Source: Flavobacteriaceae bacterium UBA4166 (GTDB lineage Bacteria; Bacteroidota; Bacteroidia; Flavobacteriales; Flavobacteriaceae). Taken from it: a stretch of 49,082 nt of DNA. Shown piece by piece: positions 35,221-43,146 of the stretch (the stretch's first letter is position 1; each line of letters opens with the position of its first letter). The DNA lies in NCBI GenBank assembly GCA_002379985.1, contig DFVG01000025.1:1-49082 (forward strand). The letters are read 5' to 3'. The position numbers and the translations under genes are program-made. A model generated the notes under the pieces. It saw only the letters and a list, made by a program, of their open reading frames with translations. It was not told where the DNA came from and ran no database searches.

Positions 35221-35228
35221 CAAAGATA
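35221..35228 (-). promoter_or_regulatory. greA promoter -7 box
   Basis: TATCTTTG on the minus strand is a perfect match, 57 bases before the greA ATG. Confidence 0.65.
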
Positions 35229-35286
35229 CGAAAAAATAAGAATCTGGAAATATTTGTACCTTCACCCCTTAAAAAATTTGCTGAAA

Positions 35287-35727
35287 ATGAATCGGTTTTT
35301 TTTCCTTCTCATCGCACTGCTCACCCTCATTTCGTGTAAAAATGATGATGACAACTTGCAGGACAACAATCCAAATCTCACCAATCCTGTGATCAACTTG
35401 AATTTGAACGTGAACCTTCCGGAATACAGTCCGTTGAACTTTCCCGGAAGTAGTGTGGTAATCAATCAACAGGGCATTCGAGGCGTTGTGGTGTATTGTG
35501 TGAACACTAACATGTATACGGCATTTGAATTGAGCGACCCCAATCACCCGCCTAATGAGTGCTCGCGCATGAGTGTAGAAGGGGTGGTAGCGACCTGTCC
35601 TTGCGAAAGTGATGACAATAGTTATGATCTATTAACGGGCCAGCATCGCACCAACCCGTCTTCTAGATATCCTATGCAACCGTATCGCGTACAGCGTTCT
35701 GGCGACAATGTGGTTGTTACCAATTAA
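35287..35727 (+). CDS. Rieske-like lipoprotein lacking the cluster ligands
   Basis: A 146-residue lipoprotein; the lipobox LTLISC ends at Cys16 and is followed by KNDDDN. The mature part has the order of a Rieske-type beta fold: a strand with GSSVVINQQGIRGVVVYCV, then YTAFELSDPNHPPNECSRM, then ATCPCESDDNSYDLLTGQ and a closing strand. The CxH...CxxH ligands of a 2Fe-2S cluster are absent; His is replaced in both places. The protein is thus probably a cluster-free structural relative. The ATG at 35287 opens the signal peptide. It ends on a TTAA shared with the convergent receptor gene. Confidence 0.65.
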   Translation: MNRFFFLLIALLTLISCKNDDDNLQDNNPNLTNPVINLNLNVNLPEYSPLNFPGSSVVINQQGIRGVVVYCVNTNMYTAFELSDPNHPPNECSRMSVEGVVATCPCESDDNSYDLLTGQHRTNPSSRYPMQPYRVQRSGDNVVVTN

Positions 35728-37907
35728 AAACGAGCTGTGACCCCTACCAAGTAATTGATCGTAGCTGCTGGGTAATATCCTACTCCTTCTACTGTCGTCA
35801 CTGTCCCTGGATTCGTGAAATCATCATCAAAGGTGAAAAAGTAACCGTTAGGTACATATTCTGTATTGAATATATTATTCACGAGGCCGGTGAATGTTAA
35901 CGATTCCATGAAGCCTAGGTTTCTAAGAGTATAGTTCACATTGAAATCATTGACAAAATAGCTATCCAAAATAGAAGCTTCACTATCGATATTGCCTAAA
36001 TACTGCTCCCCTACATACTTCGACAGCAATGCCAGTTGCAACGTTTCCGTAGGTCGATACGCAAAGATATTCCCAGCTACAATTTCAGGAGAATAGGAAA
36101 TATTGGTATCACCTAGGTTCACCAACTCGCCGTCAATGGAGGCAACAAAATCAACATTCTTATTGGTGCTCAGCGCAATGTTGGGCATGACAGAAAGCTT
36201 TGAGGTAATGGGTAGCTGCGCATCGATCTCGATTCCCAATCGATAGCTTTTTCCGCTAGTAGCCCGAATAGGCGCACCCACGTCATCAATCGCTCCGGTA
36301 AGCACCAATTGATTCTGATAGTTCATGTAATACACATTAGTATTTACGCGAGTTTGATTCTTATTGAAACGCCATCCTAGCTCAAAATCATCCAATGTTT
36401 CGGCTGTGAAAATATTTTGTTCAAAATCACTGCGTCGCGGCTCTCGGTTTGCCCTTCCGTAGGAGAGATATAGCTGATGTTGCTCGTTCCATCGAAACGT
36501 AGCGCCGGCTTTAGGATTGAAGAAAGAATAGGTTTGATCTTCGTTCAACACGATCAGATCAGACGTGGTTCCGGTGGTTTCGTAACTAACAAATCTTCCT
36601 TGCAGGTCTCCAAACACACTCCATTGATCGTTGATGCGCCACGTTGCCTTTGCGAAGGTGGTGAATTCACTTTTATCTCCGGTTCCGAAGTAATAGCGAT
36701 CGCCAAACTCACTATCACTTGCAAATCGTGCCCAAATGACCTCACCGTAGTGATCGCCTGCGTAATCACTGAAAAACAAGCCTCCAGACACATCAAAGCG
36801 ATTGTCATTGTAATTGACATTCGCATTTACCGCATAAAAATTGTTCGCCAACCAACGACGCCGTATCAAGTCGGTCGTATTGATCTCTTCACCCCCAATT
36901 ACGATCGGCTCAAAGCCATACGTTGCAAAGTCTTCGTCTTCGCGGTATTGTTCAAAATAACCACGACCGTAGGTGTAGTTTAAGGACACATTGCTGCTCC
37001 ATCTGTTGTTGAAGCGTTGGTTCCAGATCAATTGATAGTGATCCTGCGCGTAGTCATCTACTTCATTTCCATAAAAGCGCGTGTTCCCATCCGCATCTGT
37101 GTATAAACCAGCCGGATTGAACGTTCGGTCATTGGCAAGCGTTTCCGCATCAATTCCGAAGTACGCCTGATACGTTTCTTCACGTCCTCCAAAGGTTAAA
37201 AACTTTACAAGTGTATTGTTTTCAGCATACGACGCTTGCAAAAAATAACTGCTAAGGTCTGACGAAGCACGGTCGATATATCCGTCACTTTGAATGTTGG
37301 ATAGCCGCCCGGAAACTTCAAACCGATCATTTAACAGACCAGTGCTAAACTGTACATTGTGCTTTCTTGTATCAAAAGACCCGTACGAATGTGAGGTTTC
37401 GGCATAGGCTTCTTCCGAAATTTCATCCGTCAGCAAATTAATACTCGCTCCAAACGCTCCAGAACCATTGGTGGAAGTTCCTACCCCTCGCTGTAATTGT
37501 AAGTTTTGAATGGAAGAGGCAAAATCAGGTAAATTTACCCAGAAGGTACCCTGACTCTCCGCATCGTTATACGGAATCCCATTGAGGGTGACGTTCACTC
37601 GAGAGGCATCACTTCCGCGCACGCGAATATAGGTATACCCTACTCCTGCACCGGCATCACTGGAGGTAGTGACGGAGGGCAAATAATTGAGCAAAATAGG
37701 AATGTCTTGTCCGAGATTACGTTGATCGATCTCTTCTGCGGAAAGATTTGAGTGGGTCACGGGCGAATCGGCATCCACTCGTACATGTTTCAACAATACC
37801 GCTTCCAACGTTTCAATCGCTGTAGAATCGGTTTGCGTTTCAGTTTCTTGCGCCCAAAAGACGCTGCTCGCCAGCAACAAGCCGGCGGTAAAAAATAACG
37901 TTTTCAT
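35724..37907 (-). CDS. TonB-dependent receptor under TPP control (thiamine uptake)
   Basis: A 727-residue outer-membrane receptor with a signal peptide (about 1-19, ending FWAQ), a plug domain (to about residue 165, with YTYIRVRGSDASRVNVTLNG in its core and GTSTNGSGAFGASIN) and a barrel ending YLVGVTARF. It has no carboxypeptidase-like N-terminal domain. A TPP riboswitch lies in its leader, and TPP-regulated receptors of this kind in Bacteroidota have been proposed to import thiamine or its precursors. There are no thiamine biosynthesis genes beside it, so it appears to be a separate uptake gene. Confidence 0.92.
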   Translation of the reverse strand: MKTLFFTAGLLLASSVFWAQETETQTDSTAIETLEAVLLKHVRVDADSPVTHSNLSAEEIDQRNLGQDIPILLNYLPSVTTSSDAGAGVGYTYIRVRGSDASRVNVTLNGIPYNDAESQGTFWVNLPDFASSIQNLQLQRGVGTSTNGSGAFGASINLLTDEISEEAYAETSHSYGSFDTRKHNVQFSTGLLNDRFEVSGRLSNIQSDGYIDRASSDLSSYFLQASYAENNTLVKFLTFGGREETYQAYFGIDAETLANDRTFNPAGLYTDADGNTRFYGNEVDDYAQDHYQLIWNQRFNNRWSSNVSLNYTYGRGYFEQYREDEDFATYGFEPIVIGGEEINTTDLIRRRWLANNFYAVNANVNYNDNRFDVSGGLFFSDYAGDHYGEVIWARFASDSEFGDRYYFGTGDKSEFTTFAKATWRINDQWSVFGDLQGRFVSYETTGTTSDLIVLNEDQTYSFFNPKAGATFRWNEQHQLYLSYGRANREPRRSDFEQNIFTAETLDDFELGWRFNKNQTRVNTNVYYMNYQNQLVLTGAIDDVGAPIRATSGKSYRLGIEIDAQLPITSKLSVMPNIALSTNKNVDFVASIDGELVNLGDTNISYSPEIVAGNIFAYRPTETLQLALLSKYVGEQYLGNIDSEASILDSYFVNDFNVNYTLRNLGFMESLTFTGLVNNIFNTEYVPNGYFFTFDDDFTNPGTVTTVEGVGYYPAATINYLVGVTARF

Positions 37908-37965
37908 TCGTAATAAGGTTACGAATAAAAGGGGCCATTATTCTATGGTTACTAATTGATTTATT

Positions 37966-37988
37966 GGAAATTACGCGTGGTAATTTCC
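37966..37988 (-). promoter_or_regulatory. Hairpin directly after the TPP aptamer
   Basis: GGAAATTAC and GTAATTTCC pair perfectly around a 5-base loop immediately 3' of the aptamer on the minus strand. It lacks a following T run, so it is not an intrinsic terminator; it may be part of the expression platform. Confidence 0.55.
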
Positions 37989-38071
37989 GTCTCCCTAAAC
38001 AGCATTACCTGTTCTAGGTTCTACGGGTATAATCTCAGCTTTTCCTTTCGGAAATAGCACCCCTTTGAGAT
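37988..38071 (-). promoter_or_regulatory. TPP riboswitch (THI element)
   Basis: On the minus strand the conserved THI-box pieces occur in order: AAAGGGGTGCT, the P3 hairpin TTTCC-GAAA-GGAAA, GCTGAGA, ACCC, GAACCT, GGTAATGC and TAGGGAGA. The outer strands TCTC and GAGA close P1. This is a complete TPP-binding aptamer. It begins about 7 bases after a TACTTTTG box and ends about 80 bases before the receptor ATG. TPP binding is expected to lower expression of the receptor. Confidence 0.95.
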
Positions 38072-38077
38072 GTTCGG

Positions 38078-38085
38078 CAAAAGTA
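38078..38085 (-). promoter_or_regulatory. Promoter -7 box of the riboswitch-receptor transcript
   Basis: TACTTTTG on the minus strand matches TAnnTTTG, so transcription would begin at the first bases of the aptamer. Confidence 0.7.
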
Positions 38086-38170
38086 AGCAAGCTTTTTTTC
38101 ATAACCATAGCGCTTGCTAAAAAAGAATTTCTTGTACTTGCGTATGTTGATATTTAGTACCTTTAAATTA

Positions 38171-40612
38171 ATGAACAAACCGAAGCGTAAATTTCCATTC
38201 AAGGTAATTCTCAGCTACTTCTTACTGGCTGCTATCGCGGTTTTTGTGAGTTACTTTCTGTATGCCGAATACACGACCTATCTCAACGTGGAAAGCGAAG
38301 ATACTAATGAGCGGAAAGTAGTAGAAACCGGTTCGTTGATCAACCTTTTGTACGAGACCGATAGCTTCTCAAGGTTGGCCCTACTCACGCAAGAGGAAGC
38401 CGATTTACAACGGTATGGTGATAAAAAAGATTCTTTATACCGAAAGATCGCAGACCTGCGCGAATTGGTAACAGATTCTACCCAACGGGTGAAGCTTGAT
38501 AGTGTAAACTCATTATTAAATCAAAAATTTGACAATATTGAGCAAATACGGGTACTCCAACTCACCCGAAGCGAAAGCAAGCCGCTGGACGACATCCTTC
38601 GGGAATTTAAGAATATGGACGAGCGTATCGGACGGATTTCAGTGGATAATTTTATTCAACGACCGGAACGACTCTCTAGAAAGGAATATTCGGTATTGAA
38701 ATCATACGTGGATTACCTTAACGAAAATAGTGGTGTTGATACGACTGTGGTAAAATCGGTAACCGTCGACTCAATGATGGCGGCTACCCGTTATATTGTG
38801 GCCGAAGCCAAGCGATCAAATTCTCGCTTACAACAATCCCTTCAGCAAAAAGAGAACGAATTAATCCAAAACGACCTCACCATTTCCAATCAACTTCAGC
38901 AAGTAATCACCTCGCTCGATAGTGAGATGTTATTGGAGAACGCAGCCGCGGTTCGACAACGCGAAAGCACCCGCAGACGAACGTCTAAAATCTTGTGGAA
39001 TTTTGCAGTGGTAGGCGGACTCGCACTGTTGATTTTCTCCTACATCGTGATCACTGATTTCTTCAAGACCGAACGCTACAAAAAGCGCTTGGAGCAAGAA
39101 AAGCAATACTCGGATGATCTCTTAAAAACACGGGAGCAATTACTCGCCACGGTAAGTCACGACTTAAAAACCCCCTTGAATACCATTGTTGGTTATTCAG
39201 AGCTTTTTGGCCATACCGAATTGAGTAAAAAACAAAAGAACTACAACCAGCAGGTTGCTTCTAGTGCGCTATTCATCAGCCGTTTGGTGGATGACCTGAT
39301 GGACTTTTCAAAATTGGAAGCCGGAAAATTACCATTGGACCAGGTGACGTTCTCATTGGCAAATTTGCTTCGGAAGATCGCCAAGAATTACCGTGAAACA
39401 CATGCAGAAAAACCTATCGCATTTCAAGTACACATAAGCGATGCTATCGCTGAAGAATTTTATGAAAGTGACCCCTTTAGGATCCAACAAGTGGTCAATA
39501 ATTTGGTAGGTAACGCCTTTAAATTTACACAGGAAGGGAGAATTCAGATCACTACAAGCTTATTAAAAGAAGCGCAAGGATATCAACTTGTAGAAATTGC
39601 CGTTACCGATACGGGGATTGGGATCTCTAAGGAAAAACAAGAACTCATATTTAAGGAATTTACACAAGCAGAATCTGATACGTTTAAAAAATTTGGCGGA
39701 AGTGGATTAGGACTTACCATATCACAAAAGATCGCAAAATTGATGGACGGCACCCTCTCGGTGGAAAGCACCCCTGGAGAAGGAAGCAGTTTTTTCTTTA
39801 CGCTGCCGCTGAAACTTTCCGAAACCAAAAAAGTTCAAAAGGCAGAAGAACTTCCTAGTTTGCCTCGTGAAATGACCGCTGTGGTGATCGATGATGATCC
39901 TTCCATGATCGCCATGCTGACGGAAGTTTTTGAACAGTTGAACATTACTTGTTTTGGATATACCCATTTTGAAGATTTTAAATCGGCTGATGCCTTGCGT
40001 TTTGATTTCCTCTTAACAGATCTGCAAATGCCGGAGATAAGTGGCTTTGAGGTACTGGAAACCTTAAAGAGTGGCGCTTTAGATACCTATCAAGGTGAGC
40101 CCATCATTATCATGACGGGAAGCAAGGAATTTTCAAGAGACGATTTTTTAAAGGCTGGTTTTTCGGAAATGCTTCCGAAGCCCTTTTCAAAAAAGGAACT
40201 TTTAAAAGCCCTAGCCCCGCTATTTGGTAGGCCATTTATTCTTCGAGAAGGCCCACACAAAAAAGAAACTGTTACAGATTCCGGAGATGACAAATTCGAC
40301 CTGTCGCGACTTCGCTCTTTTGTAGATTCAGAAGAAAGTTTGAAAGAAGTGCTTCGTGTTTATTGTGATCAGTCTTTAGAAGACCTTGCTTTATTGGAAA
40401 ATGCGATAGAGACACAGGCTGCAGAACATGTTACGAACACCGCGCATAAGATGCTTACCATGAGCAGGCAAATAGATGCAAAAGATGTGGTGCCTCTTTT
40501 AGAAACCTTAGAAAATAATGGTCTTTCTGATGATCCTTCTTCAGTATTTGCCAAACTTAAGAAAGCGCAACAAAACTTAATTGATTCGTTAAAGAAAACG
40601 TTGTCACTATAA
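38171..40612 (+). CDS. Hybrid sensor histidine kinase (HisKA-HATPase-REC-Hpt)
   Basis: An 813-residue membrane kinase. Helices at about 11-31 and 275-297 enclose an extracytoplasmic, mostly helical sensor of 240 residues. Then follow a HisKA domain (His330 in VSHDLKTPLN), an ATPase domain (VVNNLVGNAFKF, DTGIGIS, GGSGLGLTIS), a receiver domain (phospho-acceptor Asp617 in LLTDLQMP) and a C-terminal Hpt domain (His759 in NTAHKML). The full relay needs a partner receiver, and the sigma-54-type regulator gene that meets it tail to tail (6-base overlap) is the obvious candidate. The ATG at 38171 is chosen because the first membrane helix follows at once; a start 57 bases upstream is possible. Confidence 0.93.
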   Translation: MNKPKRKFPFKVILSYFLLAAIAVFVSYFLYAEYTTYLNVESEDTNERKVVETGSLINLLYETDSFSRLALLTQEEADLQRYGDKKDSLYRKIADLRELVTDSTQRVKLDSVNSLLNQKFDNIEQIRVLQLTRSESKPLDDILREFKNMDERIGRISVDNFIQRPERLSRKEYSVLKSYVDYLNENSGVDTTVVKSVTVDSMMAATRYIVAEAKRSNSRLQQSLQQKENELIQNDLTISNQLQQVITSLDSEMLLENAAAVRQRESTRRRTSKILWNFAVVGGLALLIFSYIVITDFFKTERYKKRLEQEKQYSDDLLKTREQLLATVSHDLKTPLNTIVGYSELFGHTELSKKQKNYNQQVASSALFISRLVDDLMDFSKLEAGKLPLDQVTFSLANLLRKIAKNYRETHAEKPIAFQVHISDAIAEEFYESDPFRIQQVVNNLVGNAFKFTQEGRIQITTSLLKEAQGYQLVEIAVTDTGIGISKEKQELIFKEFTQAESDTFKKFGGSGLGLTISQKIAKLMDGTLSVESTPGEGSSFFFTLPLKLSETKKVQKAEELPSLPREMTAVVIDDDPSMIAMLTEVFEQLNITCFGYTHFEDFKSADALRFDFLLTDLQMPEISGFEVLETLKSGALDTYQGEPIIIMTGSKEFSRDDFLKAGFSEMLPKPFSKKELLKALAPLFGRPFILREGPHKKETVTDSGDDKFDLSRLRSFVDSEESLKEVLRVYCDQSLEDLALLENAIETQAAEHVTNTAHKMLTMSRQIDAKDVVPLLETLENNGLSDDPSSVFAKLKKAQQNLIDSLKKTLSL

Positions 40613-41950
40613 CTCGATATCGTAGTTCGCCATTTTATTGTAGAGTGTTTTTCGGGTGATCTGTAGCATTTTGGCAGCTTTCGATTTGTTATTCCCCGCT
40701 TCTTTCAAGGCATTGATGATCAATTGTTTTTCATTGGTTTCTTTGGAAAAATCCTTCCTCTCTGTGGGAGATTCTTTGGGAGTGATCACCTCTCGGGGAA
40801 TCACCTCCAAAGGAATACTGCTGCCTTCCGTTAATAGCACAGAACGTTTGATGACATTCTTCAATTCCCGTAAATTGCCCGGCCAATGGTATTTTTTGAA
40901 GGCAATTTCCACTTCTTTGGAAAGTCCGGATACTTGTTTTCCAAGGGAGTTATTGGCTTGTGCCAAGAAGTATTCCGTAAAGAGAAACAAATCGTCTTTC
41001 CGTTCTCGCAAGGGTGGAATGTGAATGGAAAACTCATTCAAGCGATGGTACAAGTCCTCTCGAAACCTACCTTCCGCTACGGCTTCTTTTAGATCTTCGT
41101 TCGTTGCAGAAATGATACGAACATCTACATTTATTTCTTTATTTCCTCCAACAGGTTTTACTTTTCGTTCTTGCAACACCCGAAGCAATTGAATTTGATT
41201 TTCATAAGAGAGATTCCCAACTTCATCTAAGAACAAGGTGCCGCCGTTTGCAGCTTCAAAATGACCTTTCTTATCGGAGATGGCACCCGTAAAACTCCCT
41301 TTGATATGTCCGAAAAACTCACTTGCGGCAATTTCTTTGGGAATAGTACCACAGTCTACGGCAATAAAATTGAAATCTTTTCGGTCGCTTTCTAAATGAA
41401 TCGCTTGTGCCGCCACTTCTTTTCCGGTGCCACTCTCGCCTTCAATGAGTACACACATGTCGGTAGGTCCTACCAACGAAATGTAGTTATTAAACCTTTT
41501 TGAAGCGTCTCCAATTCCTGAAACAAAAGAAGGTTTAGTTAGCGTTTTCGGTAAGGCTTTAGTTTGTTTAGCTGCCGGGGTAGGGGCCTCAGTCTCGAGT
41601 GCCTGCTCTATGATCATGAGCAGTTCTTCAGGACGAAAGGGTTTTGTGATATACTCTAACGCTCCTTTTTTCATGGCCTCAACGGCAGAAGTAACATCCC
41701 CGTGCCCCGTGATCACAAGACTTTTGGTGGCTTTTCCCTTTTCTCGCAACGCATCTAACAAGTCGATACCCGAAGTATCAGGGAGCTTCAAATCTGTGAT
41801 TAGCAAGTCGAATGAGGCATCTCCCATAGCAGCAAGCGCCTCTTGACCGTTATACCGAGTAGTTACATCATATCCCTTACGTGATAAAAACGACTCTAAC
41901 ATTCTCGCGAATGCTACGTCATCTTCAGTAATCAGGATGGATGGGGTCAT
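40607..41950 (-). CDS. Sigma-54-dependent response regulator (NtrC family)
   Basis: A 447-residue activator. The N-terminal receiver has Asp10/Asp11 and the phospho-acceptor Asp53 (LLITDLKLP). The AAA+ domain has the Walker A GESGTGKE (171-178), the sigma-54-contacting loop as GSFTGA (218-223; the common form is GAFTGA), Walker B GTLFLDEVG (237-245) and FREDLYHRLN. A Fis-type helix-turn-helix ends the protein (NNKSKAAKMLQITRKTLYNKM). It probably takes phosphate from the hybrid kinase. It activates sigma-54 promoters, and two sigma-54-like boxes lie just upstream of it, at 42441-42460 and 43001-43020. Confidence 0.94.
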   Translation of the reverse strand: MTPSILITEDDVAFARMLESFLSRKGYDVTTRYNGQEALAAMGDASFDLLITDLKLPDTSGIDLLDALREKGKATKSLVITGHGDVTSAVEAMKKGALEYITKPFRPEELLMIIEQALETEAPTPAAKQTKALPKTLTKPSFVSGIGDASKRFNNYISLVGPTDMCVLIEGESGTGKEVAAQAIHLESDRKDFNFIAVDCGTIPKEIAASEFFGHIKGSFTGAISDKKGHFEAANGGTLFLDEVGNLSYENQIQLLRVLQERKVKPVGGNKEINVDVRIISATNEDLKEAVAEGRFREDLYHRLNEFSIHIPPLRERKDDLFLFTEYFLAQANNSLGKQVSGLSKEVEIAFKKYHWPGNLRELKNVIKRSVLLTEGSSIPLEVIPREVITPKESPTERKDFSKETNEKQLIINALKEAGNNKSKAAKMLQITRKTLYNKMANYDIEL

Positions 41951-42011
41951 AGTACGTGTATCAAGCGGTAAAAATAACGAGTATTTATGAGCAGTTTTTT
42001 AAATTTTTCAT

Positions 42012-42037
42012 AAAAAAAGGTGCCCCGAAGGGCACCC
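42012..42037 (-). terminator. Terminator after the small secreted protein gene
   Basis: On the minus strand GGTGCCC-TTCG-GGGCACC, a stem with a UUCG loop, is followed by TTTTTTT. Confidence 0.93.
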
Positions 42038-42068
42038 ATGCGAAGTATTGAATCTAAATACCTGCAGC

Positions 42069-42395
42069 TTACTGCTTTTTAATCCATTTACCGTCGGCAG
42101 AAATCATCGCCTTTTTTGAAGTACCATCTTCATGCGTAAGCACCAAACGATAAACATTGTCCTCATTCTTAAAAGCTTGCGTTACACTCGCGCCTTTTTT
42201 ATCGCTGGCTACTGCGGCCGTAACGGCTTGTGGCAGGTCGGCCACTTTCACTTCTACGAATTTATCTTGTGTTGGAGCTACTTGCGTTGCTTCAAGTGTT
42301 GGAGTTTCCGTGGTTTTAGCGCTCGCTACTTCCTGCGCGTTCATCGTTGCTACACTTCCTAGAGCGATTGCTAATACATACATTACCTTTTTCAT
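42069..42395 (-). CDS. Small secreted protein of unknown function
   Basis: A 108-residue protein with a signal peptide (residues 1-20, ending TMNAQ), a Thr/Ala/Pro-rich stretch (about 21-45), and a small C-terminal domain. That domain (VKVADLPQAVTAAVASD, then YRLVLTHEDGTSKKAMISADGKW) resembles the short PepSY-like domains of Bacteroidota periplasmic proteins. I cannot name the function. No TAnnTTTG box lies upstream; instead there is a sigma-54-like GGGCAC-N-TTTTTCTT box at 42441-42460. With the sigma-54-type regulator next door on the same strand, it is a likely target of that system. Confidence 0.75.
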   Translation of the reverse strand: MKKVMYVLAIALGSVATMNAQEVASAKTTETPTLEATQVAPTQDKFVEVKVADLPQAVTAAVASDKKGASVTQAFKNEDNVYRLVLTHEDGTSKKAMISADGKWIKKQ

Positions 42396-42440
42396 ACGTT
42401 GTTGTTTTGAGTTATTATTTAATTAAACGTTGACTATCTT

Positions 42441-42460
42441 AAAGAAAAAGATGTGCCCAA
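42441..42460 (-). promoter_or_regulatory. Sigma-54-like promoter of the small secreted protein gene
   Basis: On the minus strand TTGGGCACATCTTTTTCTTT has the -24 part GGCAC and, exactly ten bases after GG, a TC in place of the usual -12 GC. The same arrangement recurs at 43001-43020. GG lies 62 bases before the ATG. Confidence 0.5.
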
Positions 42461-42548
42461 AATTTTATCACATGGCTACAGCGATACAACTTTCTATATA
42501 TCAGTTGTTTAAAAATTATCTCGAACATTTGTTACTAAGGATACAAAC

Positions 42549-42565
42549 TGTATACTAGGTATACA
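42549..42565. repeat. Inverted repeat TGTATAC-TAG-GTATACA
   Basis: A 7-base perfect inverted repeat with a 3-base centre, upstream of the sigma-54-like promoter of the small secreted gene (about 90 bases from its -24 part). That is a usual distance for an activator site, so it is a candidate operator. Confidence 0.4.
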
Positions 42566-42614
42566 CCTTATGTACTTACTATACACTATTTGGATAATCA
42601 CTTGGATTTCGCAG

Positions 42615-42645
42615 AAAAAAAAAGTGCCCACCAGGGTGGACACTT
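42615..42645 (-). terminator. Strong terminator of an orphan minus-strand transcript
   Basis: On the minus strand AAGTGTCCACC pairs with GGTGGGCACTT (one mismatch or wobble) and is followed by a run of T. No protein gene on the minus strand ends near it. Confidence 0.88.
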
Positions 42646-42828
42646 CTCTGAAGTACGGATAGCTGTCTGCAGCTTACATTTACTTAACTAACTAGCCTAA
42701 ATTTCAATTATGGTATTGTTCAATTACCGTTGGCGTGACTCACAAAAAACTTTGATCTGTCGGTAAGCGATAGGGTAGCAATCTACGTCTATCAATCTTA
42801 GGATAGCTGATCCAAACTTCAATATGTA

Positions 42829-42890
42829 CATTCTTAACGGATACGGAAGGGGTTTGTTGAGGCATCCTGTAGGTGCACCCGTTAAGAATG
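42829..42890 (-). repeat. 12-base inverted repeat enclosing an inner hairpin
   Basis: CATTCTTAACGG (42829-42840) and CCGTTAAGAATG (42879-42890) are perfect complements. The 38 bases between include GCATCCTGTAGGTGC, which can fold into a small inner stem. As RNA this would be a closed two-level structure of 62 bases. Confidence 0.65.
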
Positions 42891-43000
42891 GTAAGAACTA
42901 GTGATGGTTAATGTCTTTACATCTATTTTCATAACTGTAAGAACAACAACATCGTTTATGTGGGGTATAAAAATTAATGTTGCTTAACTCTGCATCTCTA

Positions 43001-43020
43001 TAAGAAAAATAAGTGCCAAG
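43001..43020 (-). promoter_or_regulatory. Sigma-54-like promoter of the orphan unit
   Basis: On the minus strand CTTGGCACTTATTTTTCTTA has TTGGCAC at -24 and, ten bases after GG, TC followed by TT. It is the same spacing and the same TTTTTCTT as the box before the small secreted gene. The -12 G of the classical element is missing. Confidence 0.5.
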
Positions 43021-43127
43021 TATTAAAACAGCCTACCATATAATTGTAAATCACTAATTATTAGTTTATTAAGCTATTTTTAACAAACAATGAAGAAATG
43101 GTTACTTCTGTGTAATAGCTGTGTAGT

Positions 43128-43146
43128 GTGTATAATTATTATACAC
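43128..43146. repeat. Inverted repeat GTGTATAAT-T-ATTATACAC
   Basis: A perfect 9-base inverted repeat with a single centre base lies about 110 bases upstream of the orphan sigma-54-like box. It has the same TATAC core as the repeat at 42549-42565, which lies at a similar distance from the other box. It is a candidate site for a dimeric regulator. Confidence 0.45.

Larger units (their letters stand above)
42615..42992 (-). ncRNA. Candidate structured non-coding RNA or decayed gene unit
   Basis: This is the main content of the 760-base gap between the small secreted gene and arfB. A sigma-54-like box (43001-43020) faces a region without a long frame that ends in the strong terminator at 42615-42645. 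Within it lie a 12-base perfect inverted repeat (42829-42840 with 42879-42890) and a 9-base direct repeat GGATAGCTG (42657, 42801). The 11 bases CTGCAGCTTAC (42667-42677) are also found at the stop codon of the small secreted gene (42062-42072). Only tiny frames occur, the longest an ATG frame of 33 codons from about 42832 downward; coding is unlikely. It may be a regulatory RNA or the ruin of a paralogue of the secreted gene. Confidence 0.45.

Noticed and set aside
36477..36983. Open frame of 168 codons on the plus strand
   Set aside because: Antisense to the TPP-controlled receptor gene; the sequence has no recognisable domain.
42695..42832. 33-codon ATG frame in the orphan unit
   Set aside because: No ribosome-binding context, no signal peptide or domain, and two other frames are equally open over part of it.
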